A DNA stretch of 64,000 bases, taken from NCBI RefSeq assembly GCF_019061205.1, contig NZ_JAHQYH010000003.1:165492-229491 (forward strand), in the 5' to 3' direction. The translations under genes and the position numbers were made by a program. This document shows, in pieces, positions 37,370-46,114 of the stretch. The stretch comes from Apilactobacillus waqarii. Lineage in GTDB: Bacteria > Bacillota > Bacilli > Lactobacillales > Lactobacillaceae. Below the pieces are notes generated by a model. That model was not told the DNA's origin. It was given only the letters and a program-made list of their open reading frames with translations, and made no database searches. How positions within the stretch are numbered: position 1 is the stretch's first letter; each line of letters opens with the position of its first letter.

Positions 37370-38236
37370 ATGATAAAAATTAAGAAGTTAGCGATTATGA
37401 CATCGGCAGTCTTATTCGCTGGAACAGTTTTAACTGCGTGCGGAGTAAACTCTGCGTCAAACGATAAAATTACAGCGGTTGGATCAACTGCTTTACAACC
37501 GTTAGTAGAAGAAGCAGCAAACGATTACCAAAAGGACCACAAAGGCCTTTCAATTACAGTTCAAGGTGGGGGTTCCGGTACCGGTTTGAGTCAATTACAA
37601 GCTAAGGCCGTTACAATTGGGAACTCAGATGTGTTTGCTGAAAACCAAAAGGGAATTAAAGCCAAAGACATCGTTGATCATCAAGTGGCGGTAGTCGGAA
37701 TCACACCGGTTGTTAACAAGGGTGTGGGAGTTAATAACATCAGCATGAAAAATTTACAAAAGATTTTCGAAGGTAAGATTACCAATTGGAAACAAGTTGG
37801 TGGTAAGAACTTGCCAATCGAAGTTATTAATCGTGTTAAGGGCAGTGGTACCAGAAACACATTTGAAGCAAATGTGATGGACGGCCATAGTACCGTGAAG
37901 GCACAGGAACAAGACTCGAACGGAACGGTTAGAAGAATCATTGCTACCACGCCTGGAGCAATCAGTTACCTATCATTCTCGTTTGTCGATAAGACCATTC
38001 AATCACTATCAATTGATAACGTGAAACCAATTGATAAAAACGTTGAAACCAACGCTTGGAAGATCTGGTCATATGAACATATGTACACAGCTAAGAAGGT
38101 TAGTGACAACACTAAGAAGTTCTTGGCATACATGAATTCAGAAGAAGTACAAAAAGGTTTAGTAAAGAAATTAGGTTACATTAGTATCAGTGATATGAAA
38201 GTGAAAAGGGATGCTAACAACAAAGTAATCAACTAA
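37370..38236 (+). CDS. pstS2: Phosphate ABC transporter substrate-binding lipoprotein PstS (copy 2)
   Basis: 288 aa, clearly a tandem paralogue of the preceding protein with the same motifs throughout (VGSTALQPLVEEAA, GGGSGTGLSQLQA, INRVKGSGTRNTFE, TNAWKIWSYEHMYT). Lipobox LTAC with Cys24. SD AAGGATG. It heads the transporter operon; pstC follows after 14 nt. Divergence is spread over the whole length, including the signal peptide. Confidence 0.95.
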   Translation: MIKIKKLAIMTSAVLFAGTVLTACGVNSASNDKITAVGSTALQPLVEEAANDYQKDHKGLSITVQGGGSGTGLSQLQAKAVTIGNSDVFAENQKGIKAKDIVDHQVAVVGITPVVNKGVGVNNISMKNLQKIFEGKITNWKQVGGKNLPIEVINRVKGSGTRNTFEANVMDGHSTVKAQEQDSNGTVRRIIATTPGAISYLSFSFVDKTIQSLSIDNVKPIDKNVETNAWKIWSYEHMYTAKKVSDNTKKFLAYMNSEEVQKGLVKKLGYISISDMKVKRDANNKVIN

Positions 38237-38250
38237 TTGGAGGAAGACTC

Positions 38251-39165
38251 ATGGAAATTAATAAGAAAATATTAATGCCATCCAAGGAAACACGCCAAGA
38301 AAGATTTGGTCGTACTTTAAGTTTTATCAGTATTTCAGCAATTGTCGTCTTGGTGGCTTTGATTTTATACTTCATCATCTCAAAAGGGATTTCTACCTTT
38401 ACTGATAACCACGTTAACTTGTGGGACTTTATCAGTAGACAAGATTGGTCACCTTCAACCATTGGAAAAGATGGTAAACCAGAAGTAGGGGCACTACCTA
38501 TGATTGTGACATCATTCAGTGTTACTTTCCTATCTGCCTTACTAGCAACACCATTTGCGATTGCTTCAGGGATTTACATGACAGTCATTGGTCCCAAGAA
38601 GAGCCGTGGATTCCTACAAACTGTTATCGAATTACTAGTTGGTATTCCTTCAGTTGTTTACGGATTTATCGGTTTAACCATTATCGTTCCAATTGTAAGA
38701 ACTTTATTCGGAGGAACTGGTTTTGGGATTCTATCAGCAACATTAGTATTGTTCGTCATGGTGCTACCAACCATCACATCACTAACTGTTGATAGTCTAA
38801 ACGCCGTACCAAAGCATTTATCTGAAGCATCACTTGCTTTAGGTGCTACACGTTGGCAAACCATTTACAAAGTTATTCTAAGATCAGCAACACCAGGTAT
38901 CTTAACAGCCATCATCTTTGGAATGGCCAGAGCATTCGGTGAAGCCTTAGCCGTACAAATGGTAATTGGTAACGCCATCTTGATGCCAAAGAACTTGATT
39001 ACACCATCATCAACATTAACCAGTCAATTAACTACCGGAATTGGTAACACTGTAATGGGAACTCTAGGAAACAATGCACTATGGTCATTAGCCTTGGTTC
39101 TACTACTAATGTCACTATTCTTTAACATCTTGGTTAAGTTAATTGGAAAGAGAGGTAAGTTCTAA
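38251..39165 (+). CDS. pstC: Phosphate ABC transporter permease PstC
   Basis: 304 aa inner-membrane subunit with six helices. The EAA-type loop that docks on PstB is visible at SEASLALGATRWQTIYKVILRSATPG. N-terminal cytosolic part is KETRQERFGRTLSFISIS. Pairs with PstA, which begins 2 nt after its stop. Confidence 0.95.
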   Translation: MEINKKILMPSKETRQERFGRTLSFISISAIVVLVALILYFIISKGISTFTDNHVNLWDFISRQDWSPSTIGKDGKPEVGALPMIVTSFSVTFLSALLATPFAIASGIYMTVIGPKKSRGFLQTVIELLVGIPSVVYGFIGLTIIVPIVRTLFGGTGFGILSATLVLFVMVLPTITSLTVDSLNAVPKHLSEASLALGATRWQTIYKVILRSATPGILTAIIFGMARAFGEALAVQMVIGNAILMPKNLITPSSTLTSQLTTGIGNTVMGTLGNNALWSLALVLLLMSLFFNILVKLIGKRGKF

Positions 39166-39167
39166 TT

Positions 39168-40055
39168 ATGAATCCAAAAGTAGTTAATAAAATTGCGACC
39201 GGCGTGATTTACGGTCTAGTAATTCTAGTCGTTGCAATTTTAGCAGCATTAATCGGTTACATCTTGGTAACCGGTGTGCCTCACATTTCATGGCACTTCT
39301 TAACCAGCCCTGCTCAATCATTCTTAGCTGGTGGGGGAATTAGAGATCAACTATTTAACTCAATCTACCTATTAGTTCTTACATTAATCATTTCATTTCC
39401 AATTGCTTTAGGGGCCGGAATTTACCTAGCTGAATATGCTCCTAAGAACTGGTTTACTGAAATCATTAAGACAACCATCGAAGTATTAAGTTCACTTCCA
39501 TCAGTGGTCGTTGGACTATTCTGTTACCTATTATTCGTTGTTCAAATGAGAATGGGATTCTCAATCCTATCAGGTGCAATTGCACTTACATTCTTCAACT
39601 TACCTCTATTAACAAGAAATATTGAAACATCACTAGAATCAGTTTCATCACTACAAAGAGAAGCTGGATTATCATTAGGTCTATCACAATGGAAGACAAT
39701 CACTGGTATCATCCTACCGGCTGCAGTTCCTGGAATCATCACAGGGATTATCCTAAGTGCCGGTAGAGTATTCGGTGAAGCTGCCGCATTGATTTACACA
39801 GCAGGTCAAAGTGCTCCATTCGTGGATTACACTAACTGGAACATCTTCTCAGACACTAGTTTCTTAAACCCACTACGTCCGGCAGAAACACTAGCCGTTC
39901 ACATTTGGAAGGTTAACTCAGAAGGAATCACTCCTGACGCTAACGCCATCTCAAGTGGATCATCAGCCGTATTAATTATCGTAATTCTACTATTTAACAT
40001 TTTCGCGCACTGGATTGGAAACCGTTTGTACAAGAAAATGACTTCTAGTAAGTAA
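39168..40055 (+). CDS. pstA: Phosphate ABC transporter permease PstA
   Basis: 295 aa, six membrane helices, with the ATPase-docking loop QREAGLSLGLSQWKTITGIILPAAVPG and the PstA motif SLPSVVVGL. It forms the phosphate channel with PstC. Translationally close to pstC and 12 nt before pstB1. Confidence 0.95.
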   Translation: MNPKVVNKIATGVIYGLVILVVAILAALIGYILVTGVPHISWHFLTSPAQSFLAGGGIRDQLFNSIYLLVLTLIISFPIALGAGIYLAEYAPKNWFTEIIKTTIEVLSSLPSVVVGLFCYLLFVVQMRMGFSILSGAIALTFFNLPLLTRNIETSLESVSSLQREAGLSLGLSQWKTITGIILPAAVPGIITGIILSAGRVFGEAAALIYTAGQSAPFVDYTNWNIFSDTSFLNPLRPAETLAVHIWKVNSEGITPDANAISSGSSAVLIIVILLFNIFAHWIGNRLYKKMTSSK

Positions 40056-40067
40056 GGAAGGTTTAAC

Positions 40068-40862
40068 ATGAAAAACTACAATTTAAATCAACAATATGTA
40101 CGTGACTTCGCAGTCGAAAACGCAATTGAAGCTCACCATGTAAACGTTTCTTATGGTGAACACCAATCGATTTTTGACGTATCACTATCATTTCCTCGTT
40201 TTAAAGTAACTGCCATGATTGGTTCTTCTGGATCAGGTAAGTCAACTTTCTTACGTTCAATCAACAGAATGAATGATAACGTGGCGACTGTCGATGGCGA
40301 CATTATGTATAGAGACGTTAACATCAACGACGATAAGATTAACGTTTACGAATTAAGAAAACACATCGGAATGGTGTTCCAACGTCCAAACCCATTTGCT
40401 AAGTCCATTCGTGAAAACATCACTTTTGCACTTAAGAAGCACGGTATCAAGGACAAAAAGGAACTAGACGAACGTGTTGAAACCAGTCTAAGAGAAGCAG
40501 CTTTATGGGATGAAGTAAAGGACAAACTAGACGAAAGCGCGCTATCACTATCAGGTGGACAAGCTCAACGTTTATGTATCGCACGTGCGATTGCCATGAA
40601 ACCTGACGTGTTACTACTTGATGAACCAGCATCAGCGCTAGATCCAATCTCAACTTCAAAGATTGAAGATACACTAAACCGTTTGAAGGAAAAATACACA
40701 ATCATCATTGTTACTCATAACATGCAACAGGCTTCTAGAATGAGTGATTACACTGCATTCTTCCACCAAGGCCACTTAATTGAATTCAACAAGACTTCTC
40801 ACATCTTTACCAGACCAAAGATGCAAGCAACAGAAGACTACATTTCAGGAAACTTCGGGTAG
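40068..40862 (+). CDS. pstB1: Phosphate ABC transporter ATPase PstB (copy 1)
   Basis: 264 aa. Walker A GSSGSGKST (47-55), Q-loop QRPNPFAKSI, signature LSGGQAQR (a Q-A variant), Walker B VLLLDEPASALD, and H-loop THNMQQASR. An N-terminal extension of about 18 residues precedes the ATPase fold. Immediately followed by a second pstB, a doubling common in lactobacilli. Confidence 0.95.
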   Translation: MKNYNLNQQYVRDFAVENAIEAHHVNVSYGEHQSIFDVSLSFPRFKVTAMIGSSGSGKSTFLRSINRMNDNVATVDGDIMYRDVNINDDKINVYELRKHIGMVFQRPNPFAKSIRENITFALKKHGIKDKKELDERVETSLREAALWDEVKDKLDESALSLSGGQAQRLCIARAIAMKPDVLLLDEPASALDPISTSKIEDTLNRLKEKYTIIIVTHNMQQASRMSDYTAFFHQGHLIEFNKTSHIFTRPKMQATEDYISGNFG

Positions 40863-40871
40863 GTGAATTAC

Positions 40872-41627
40872 ATGACTTCTATTTTAAAAACAGAAAACGT
40901 TCATTTATACTACGGTGAAAAGGAAGCCCTACATGGCTTTGACATCGAATTTGAACAAAACGAAATCACTGCTTTAATCGGACCATCCGGTTGTGGTAAG
41001 TCAACATTTCTAAGATGTTTAAACCGTATGAATGACCTAAGAAACAACACAACAGTTACTGGTAGTTTTAAAATTGGTGATCAAGACATCTATGCACCAA
41101 CTACTGACATGACCGAATTAAGAAAAGAAATCGGAATGGTATTCCAACAACCAAACCCATTTCCTTTCTCTGTCTACGACAACGTGGCATATGGTTTAAG
41201 AATTGCCGGTGTTAAGGATAAAAAGGTATTAGATGAAGTAGTTGAAAAGAGTCTAAAGCAAGCTGCCGTTTGGGACGAAGTAAAGGATGATTTAAACAAG
41301 AACGCATTATCATTCTCAGGTGGTCAACAACAAAGAATTTGTATCGCCAGAGTGTTGGCGGTAAAACCTAAGATTATTTTGATGGATGAACCTACTAGTG
41401 CGCTAGACCCAATCTCAAGTGCCAAGATTGAGGATACTCTGTTAGAATTAAAGAAAGATTTTACAATCATCATCGTTACTCACAACATGCAACAAGCATC
41501 AAGAATTGCTGACAAGACAGCATTCATGCTAAACGGGGATTTAATTGAATACAACAAGACTTCTAAGATGTTCTTAAATCCTGATAAGCAACAAACTAGT
41601 GATTACTTAAATGGAGAATTCGGATAG
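40872..41627 (+). CDS. pstB2: Phosphate ABC transporter ATPase PstB (copy 2)
   Basis: 251 aa from the ATG at 40872, preceded by AGGTGA (40861-40866). An in-frame GTG at 40863 overlaps that SD. Walker [11 protein letters not shown]-loop [10 protein letters not shown], signature FSGGQQQR, Walker [14 protein letters not shown]-loop THNMQQASR. The two PstB proteins could form a heterodimer or serve PstCA alternately. Confidence 0.94.
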   Translation: MTSILKTENVHLYYGEKEALHGFDIEFEQNEITALIGPSGCGKSTFLRCLNRMNDLRNNTTVTGSFKIGDQDIYAPTTDMTELRKEIGMVFQQPNPFPFSVYDNVAYGLRIAGVKDKKVLDEVVEKSLKQAAVWDEVKDDLNKNALSFSGGQQQRICIARVLAVKPKIILMDEPTSALDPISSAKIEDTLLELKKDFTIIIVTHNMQQASRIADKTAFMLNGDLIEYNKTSKMFLNPDKQQTSDYLNGEFG

Positions 41628-41638
41628 GAGAGCTGATT

Positions 41639-42346
41639 ATGAGTCAAACATTTAACGACAAACTAAAAGTACTACAAAAGACCTACATGAAGATGGGAAT
41701 TGATGTTTCTGATCAAATTTATCAATCAATAAAGGCCTTCACTGAAAACGATCAAAAACTAGCTACCGAAATTGTTAATCGCGATAGCAAGGTTAATGAC
41801 GAAGAAGTTGATCTAGAAAAAGAAGCACTAAACTTAATTGCATTAAGACAACCTGTTGCTTCTAACTTCCGTTCAATCATCACCTTATTAAAGGCTAGTT
41901 CTGATTTGGAACGAATTGGTGATCACGCATCATCAATCGCCAGAGAAACTCTTCGTATCAACACAGAAAGTCGTATTCCAGAAGTGAACGAAGCTATTAA
42001 CCAAATGGCCTTAAAGATTAGGGGAATGCTTGAATCATCATTGGATGCTTATGTCCATGCTGATCAAGAAGCAGCAAAGCTAGTCGCTCAAGAAGATATA
42101 TTAATCGATAAGAAGTTTGTTTTAGCTAAAAATCTAATCGTTTCTGAAATGGAAAAGAATAGTGATAAAATTGAACTAGCAACTATCTACTTAATGGTAG
42201 TTCGTTACCTAGAACGTATTGGAGATCATATCGTTAACTTATCAGAATGGATTGTATATAATGCTACTGGTAAGATTGTTGAATTAAACCCTGGTAAGAT
42301 TGAACCAGAATTGATTGCCAAAGAACTAAAAAACAATCCAAAATAG
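41639..42346 (+). CDS. phoU: Phosphate-specific transport regulator PhoU
   Basis: 235 aa helical protein with the two PhoU repeats, each with the metal-binding E/DxxxD pattern: ASSDLERIGDHASSIAR and RYLERIGDHIVNLSEW. It links Pst transport state to the Pho signalling proteins. SD GGAGAG precedes the ATG 11 nt after pstB2. Confidence 0.95.
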   Translation: MSQTFNDKLKVLQKTYMKMGIDVSDQIYQSIKAFTENDQKLATEIVNRDSKVNDEEVDLEKEALNLIALRQPVASNFRSIITLLKASSDLERIGDHASSIARETLRINTESRIPEVNEAINQMALKIRGMLESSLDAYVHADQEAAKLVAQEDILIDKKFVLAKNLIVSEMEKNSDKIELATIYLMVVRYLERIGDHIVNLSEWIVYNATGKIVELNPGKIEPELIAKELKNNPK

Positions 42347-42361
42347 GGAGGTTTAGAATGG

Positions 42362-43069
42362 ATGCAAAGTCTGTTGTTAGTAACAAAACAATTAAGATTA
42401 GCCGCTGATGTAAGTCAATTAGCGTTGCAAGATGAATACTTTGTTAATAGCGTTAGTGATGATGAAGATATCGAAATTATGGCTAAAAAGAACAACGTCT
42501 TTGCCGTCATTATTGATTTATCAATCTTTGAAGACTTTAGTCACGTTAAAAGGCTGATTGAACAAGTTACTAAGACATTCTCAGGCCCTATTATTACTTT
42601 TGATGACCACTATGATGATCAAAAAGAAAGAGATTGTTTTGAATTAGGAGTCAACGATTACTTCAGTGACTTCGTTGATGCCCAAAGAATCATGTTAAGA
42701 ACATTAAAACGTGTCAAAATATATGATGAGATGGTAGAGGATAGCGATAAGACTAAACGTAAAGAGCATTTTAAGGACTTTGAGATTAGTCTGAAGCATT
42801 TTCAGGTAAAGTATAAGGGAGAGGTTTTAAACTTCACACCGAAGGAATTTAACATCTTCTATTACCTAATCAGACATCATGACCAGGTATTGAGTAGAGA
42901 ACAAATTTTTAACGGTGTCTGGCGTGAAGATCGAGACGATGGGGATGCATTTATATCATCTCGTATCGTTGATATGCACGTTAGCCACGTTAGAGATAAA
43001 CTCAAAGATTTACCCGGAAACGACGTTGAAATTAAAACAGTTCGTGGATTTGGATACGTATTACAATGA
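42362..43069 (+). CDS. OmpR/PhoB-type response regulator with degenerate receiver (orphan)
   Basis: 235 aa. The C-terminal winged-helix DNA-binding domain (about 137-235) is canonical: LNFTPKEFNIFYYLIRHHDQVLSREQI, RIVDMHVSHVRDKL, KTVRGFGYVLQ. The receiver (1-120) keeps an Asp52 (VIIDLS) and Thr79, but lacks the acidic pair at the start (LLLVTKQ instead of a DD motif) and has Asp103 where the conserved Lys should be. No histidine kinase is encoded nearby. Position at the end of the pst operon suggests it is the PhoP of this regulon, perhaps working without phosphorylation. GGGAGG (42345-42350) is shared with an out-of-frame ATG at 42358. Confidence 0.8.
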   Translation: MQSLLLVTKQLRLAADVSQLALQDEYFVNSVSDDEDIEIMAKKNNVFAVIIDLSIFEDFSHVKRLIEQVTKTFSGPIITFDDHYDDQKERDCFELGVNDYFSDFVDAQRIMLRTLKRVKIYDEMVEDSDKTKRKEHFKDFEISLKHFQVKYKGEVLNFTPKEFNIFYYLIRHHDQVLSREQIFNGVWREDRDDGDAFISSRIVDMHVSHVRDKLKDLPGNDVEIKTVRGFGYVLQ

Positions 43070-43070
43070 A

Positions 43071-43104
43071 AAAATCCCGCTTGGTTATTCCAAGCGGGAT
43101 TTTT
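43071..43104. terminator. Bidirectional terminator
   Basis: AAATCCCGCTTGG (43072-43084) pairs with CCAAGCGGGATTT (43090-43102), a very stable 13-bp stem between convergent genes. Confidence 0.92.
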
Positions 43105-43117
43105 GTTTTGGGTTTTA

Positions 43118-44002
43118 TTAGTTTAAGAATGCAGTAACTGCAGCTGCTAGAATAATGATAACTAAACCGATTATTGTAACAACCATTTCTTTTTTAGTCT
43201 TGTTTTGGTGTAGGAAGTAGATACTAGTTAGAGTAGCTAATACAACAGAAGTTTGAGATAGCACGAAACCAGTAGCTAAACCATTCATTTTAGGTTCTGC
43301 AGAGATTAAGTAAGTTAAAGCTGCAAATCCGAAGAAGAAACCTGAAATGATTTGTAGATAAGAAGACTTAGTAGCAAATACATTGTTGTTCTTAACGTGG
43401 AACAAGCAGTATACAACAGCAACTAAGAACATTCCAAGAGCTTGTGGGAAGAACGCATGCATACCGTCTAAGTGACTTGATGCTTGAGGTGCAGCTGAGT
43501 AACCCCAGTAACCAATAACACCGATAACTAAAAGACCAATTGCTTTCTTTAAGTCAGCAGAGCTTTTAGTATCTTTATGTTCTTGCCAAGCAGTCATAGT
43601 AGCACCAATGATGATTACGATTAAAGCAACGAAACCAATGATACGGTGTGATTCTGAGTGCCAGTTACCTAATGCAAACACACCCCATAGTGCAGTTACA
43701 ATTAATTGTAACGCAGTGGTGATAGGCATTACTCTAGAAGATCCAACTAATTCAAAGGCTTTAAATGACATGATTTGTCCGAAAGCCCAACCAGCACCTG
43801 AAAGTAATGCAAGTGCAAAATCCATACCAGTCGGAATTGAATTACCTGAGATTAAAAGAAAAATAGCAGCGAAAATAAGTGTTCCTAGAGTGGAACCATA
43901 AATTTGGTTAGTAGGTTTGCCTCCAAATAATGAAGCAATTGTAGGGTATAGACCCCAACCTAGAACTGGACCTAGTCCAATTAATAAAGCAACAGCGTTC
44001 AA
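43118..44002 (-). CDS. GRP-type sugar transporter (GlcU/RbsU family)
   Basis: 294 aa with ten probable helices; drug/metabolite-transporter fold of the glucose/ribose porter (GRP) family. Family features are the opening LLIGLGPVLGWGLYPTIA, GAGWAFGQIMSFKAFELVGSSRVMPI and the C-terminal SQTSVVLATLTSIYFLHQNKTKKE. Likely a proton-coupled glucose or ribose uptake carrier. TTG start at 44002 behind AAGGAGGA on the minus strand. With ptsI absent beside ptsH, such a non-PTS carrier could be a main sugar entry route (inference). Confidence 0.82.
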   Translation of the reverse strand: MNAVALLIGLGPVLGWGLYPTIASLFGGKPTNQIYGSTLGTLIFAAIFLLISGNSIPTGMDFALALLSGAGWAFGQIMSFKAFELVGSSRVMPITTALQLIVTALWGVFALGNWHSESHRIIGFVALIVIIIGATMTAWQEHKDTKSSADLKKAIGLLVIGVIGYWGYSAAPQASSHLDGMHAFFPQALGMFLVAVVYCLFHVKNNNVFATKSSYLQIISGFFFGFAALTYLISAEPKMNGLATGFVLSQTSVVLATLTSIYFLHQNKTKKEMVVTIIGLVIIILAAAVTAFLN

Positions 44003-44175
44003 AGCGTGTCCTCCTTATCCTTATATATTATTTCTATAATTAACAATTTACCACAAGTGTTGGTATCATAGTTAGAAATCAAACGTATTTCATTTAAACT
44101 TAAATAAATCTTAAGTTTTAAAACGCCTAAAGTAATATAACATATTTATTAGGGACTATGTTTTAAAAAGTGTAA

Positions 44176-44212
44176 TGAAATCGTTTTCATTTCCCAAGAA
44201 GTATGTTATATT
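44176..44212 (+). promoter_or_regulatory. CRE site overlapping the gntP promoter
   Basis: TGAAATCGTTTTCA (44176-44189) fits the CRE consensus TGWAANCGNTNWCA at every fixed position. Its last six bases are the -35 (TTTTCA, 44184-44189). 17 nt later comes an extended -10, TGT-TATATT (44204-44212). CcpA binding here would block RNA polymerase. Confidence 0.82.
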
Positions 44213-44226
44213 ATTTTTACGGAAAA

Positions 44227-44240
44227 GTAAAGCGCTTACA
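44227..44240 (+). promoter_or_regulatory. Second CRE-like palindrome downstream of the gntP start point
   Basis: GTAAAGCGCTTACA keeps the AAGCGCTT core and right half of a CRE, with two mismatches at the left end. It lies at about +8 to +21, a road-block position. Confidence 0.5.
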
Positions 44241-44287
44241 TTCAGGAAACATAAAATTATTTTTAATAAAAGAAGGGGTATTAAACT

Positions 44288-45643
44288 ATGCCATTTGTTG
44301 TATTAGTATTAGGAATATTATTGCTTTTGTTCCTAATCATTAAATGTAAATTAAATACATTTATTTCATTAATTGTTACATCTGTTATTGTTGCGTTAGG
44401 TTTAGGAATGAACCCAGCACACATCGCTGTTTCCATTAAAAACGGTATCGGAAGTTCTTTGGGGGAACTAGTTATCGTCTTTGGATTTGGTGCAATGATT
44501 GGTCGTTTAGTTGCTGATGCTGGTGGTTCTTATAGAATTGCCAGAACACTAATCGATCTATTCGGAAAAAAGAGACTTCAATTTGCAATTGTTGTTGCTT
44601 CATTTATTATCGGAATGTCATTATTCTTCGAAGTTGGATTGGTTCTATTAACTCCAATCGTATTCGCCGTTGCACTAGAAGCTGAAGTTCCATTCGTTTA
44701 CCTAGGTATTCCAATGGCAGCTGCATTATCAGCTACTCAAGGATTCCTACCACCACAACCTGCTCCAACTGCAGTTGCTACTGCTTTAGGCGCAAACATT
44801 GGTCAAACACTTCTATTAGGTATTATCGTTGCTATTCCTTGTGTTATCGTAGCCGGTCCTTTATACACAAAGATTGCTAAGAAGGTTGCTCCAGAAACAT
44901 TCGTTGTAAAGACTTCACTACCAGCATTTGGTGAAATGAAGAAGTATGATTTGAAGGACACTCCAAGCTTTGGAATTGCCGCATTTACTTCATTACTACC
45001 AGTTATCTTAATGGCTATTTCCACTGTTTACGACATGGTATTTAACGGTGGTAAAGCCGTTGAAAATCCACATGGTATTGGTGCTGTTATCGCTATGTTT
45101 GGTAACCCAGTTATTGCCATGATTGTTACTTTACTATTTGCTATCTGGGCAATGGGCTTCCACCGCGGTAAGAAGATGGAAGATATTACAAACACTGTTA
45201 CTGAAGCCATTAAGTCAATTGCAATGCTACTAATGGTTATCGGTGGTGGATCAGCATTCAAACAAGTATTAATTGACGGTGGTGTTGGTAAAGCCGTTCA
45301 AAACGTAATGGGCCACGCTAACTTATCACCAATCATCTTAGCTTGGTTAATCGCTGTTATCCTACGTGTTTCATTAGGTTCAGCTACTGTTGCAGGTATG
45401 ACTGCTGCTGGACTAGTAACTCCATTAATGCACTCAATGAGCGTAAGCCCAGTATTAATGGCTTTAGCAATTGGTGCTGGATCACTTGCTGCATCACATG
45501 TTAACGATGCCGGATTCTGGATGTTCAAAGAATACTTTGACTTAAATGTAAAACAAACATTAAAAATTTGGACTGTATTAGAAACAGTTATTTCTGTTAC
45601 TGGATTATTAATGGTACTTCTACTAAGTCTATTTATTCACTAA
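44288..45643 (+). CDS. gntP: Gluconate:H+ symporter GntP
   Basis: 451 aa, about 12-14 helices, GntP family. Signatures are FGFGAMIGRLVADAGGSYRIARTL (64-87), the LPPQPAPTAVA motif typical of gluconate permeases, and GSATVAGMTAAGLVTPL. It brings in gluconate for GntK, whose product 6-phosphogluconate enters the phosphoketolase route. SD AAGGGG precedes the ATG. Under a perfect CRE. A lone transcription unit. Confidence 0.9.
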   Translation: MPFVVLVLGILLLLFLIIKCKLNTFISLIVTSVIVALGLGMNPAHIAVSIKNGIGSSLGELVIVFGFGAMIGRLVADAGGSYRIARTLIDLFGKKRLQFAIVVASFIIGMSLFFEVGLVLLTPIVFAVALEAEVPFVYLGIPMAAALSATQGFLPPQPAPTAVATALGANIGQTLLLGIIVAIPCVIVAGPLYTKIAKKVAPETFVVKTSLPAFGEMKKYDLKDTPSFGIAAFTSLLPVILMAISTVYDMVFNGGKAVENPHGIGAVIAMFGNPVIAMIVTLLFAIWAMGFHRGKKMEDITNTVTEAIKSIAMLLMVIGGGSAFKQVLIDGGVGKAVQNVMGHANLSPIILAWLIAVILRVSLGSATVAGMTAAGLVTPLMHSMSVSPVLMALAIGAGSLAASHVNDAGFWMFKEYFDLNVKQTLKIWTVLETVISVTGLLMVLLLSLFIH

Positions 45644-45658
45644 TAAATATAAATACGA

Positions 45659-45697
45659 AAAAAGCGATGAGATAAATTTATCTCATCGCTTTTTTTA
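45659..45697. terminator. Bidirectional terminator
   Basis: AGCGATGAGATAAA (45663-45676) pairs with TTTATCTCATCGCT (45677-45690) with essentially no unpaired loop beyond the central bases; A-run and T-run on either side. Confidence 0.9.
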
Positions 45698-46114
45698 TTT
45701 TTCTTTATGATTAACGAAAACTACGAATTTTGACCAGAAGTAATTAAAGATAATTACGACAACCTGACCAAAGATTTTTAGTAAATCAAAATTATTAACG
45801 CTAATGATTGAAACACCAATTATTAGTATGATTTCTTCTAAAATTAATGAAGCCACACGGCCAAGGAAGAATGAAATCATTTCCGAAAGGTATTCTTTAG
45901 CAGTATTGGCCTTGGATTCAAATACCCATTTTCTGTTGGTAAAGAATGCAAACAATACACTTGCTATCCAAGCAATCAATGTGTTCCAGAATACGTCCAT
46001 GTTTGGTAATAGGCGATAAAGCACTAATGCGACAACAATGTCGATAACAGTGGTTAATACACCCCAAAACAAATAGGCAATTATTTGCTTGTATTTTTTC
46101 CACAAATTTTTCAT
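45695..46114 (-). CDS. gtrA: GtrA family membrane protein
   Basis: 139 aa with four probable helices, GtrA family (FWGVLTTVIDIVVALVLY, TNRKWVFES, NYFWSKFVVF). These proteins are thought to flip undecaprenyl-phosphate-linked sugar to the outside of the membrane. Its ATG overlaps the stop of the upstream glycosyltransferase gene (TAATG), so the two act together. The third partner, an outer-face transferase, is not adjacent. Confidence 0.88.
   Translation of the reverse strand: MKNLWKKYKQIIAYLFWGVLTTVIDIVVALVLYRLLPNMDVFWNTLIAWIASVLFAFFTNRKWVFESKANTAKEYLSEMISFFLGRVASLILEEIILIIGVSIISVNNFDLLKIFGQVVVIIFNYFWSKFVVFVNHKEK

Noticed and set aside
38658..38864. Minus-strand frame inside pstC
   Set aside because: Antisense shadow with no SD and no similarity pattern.
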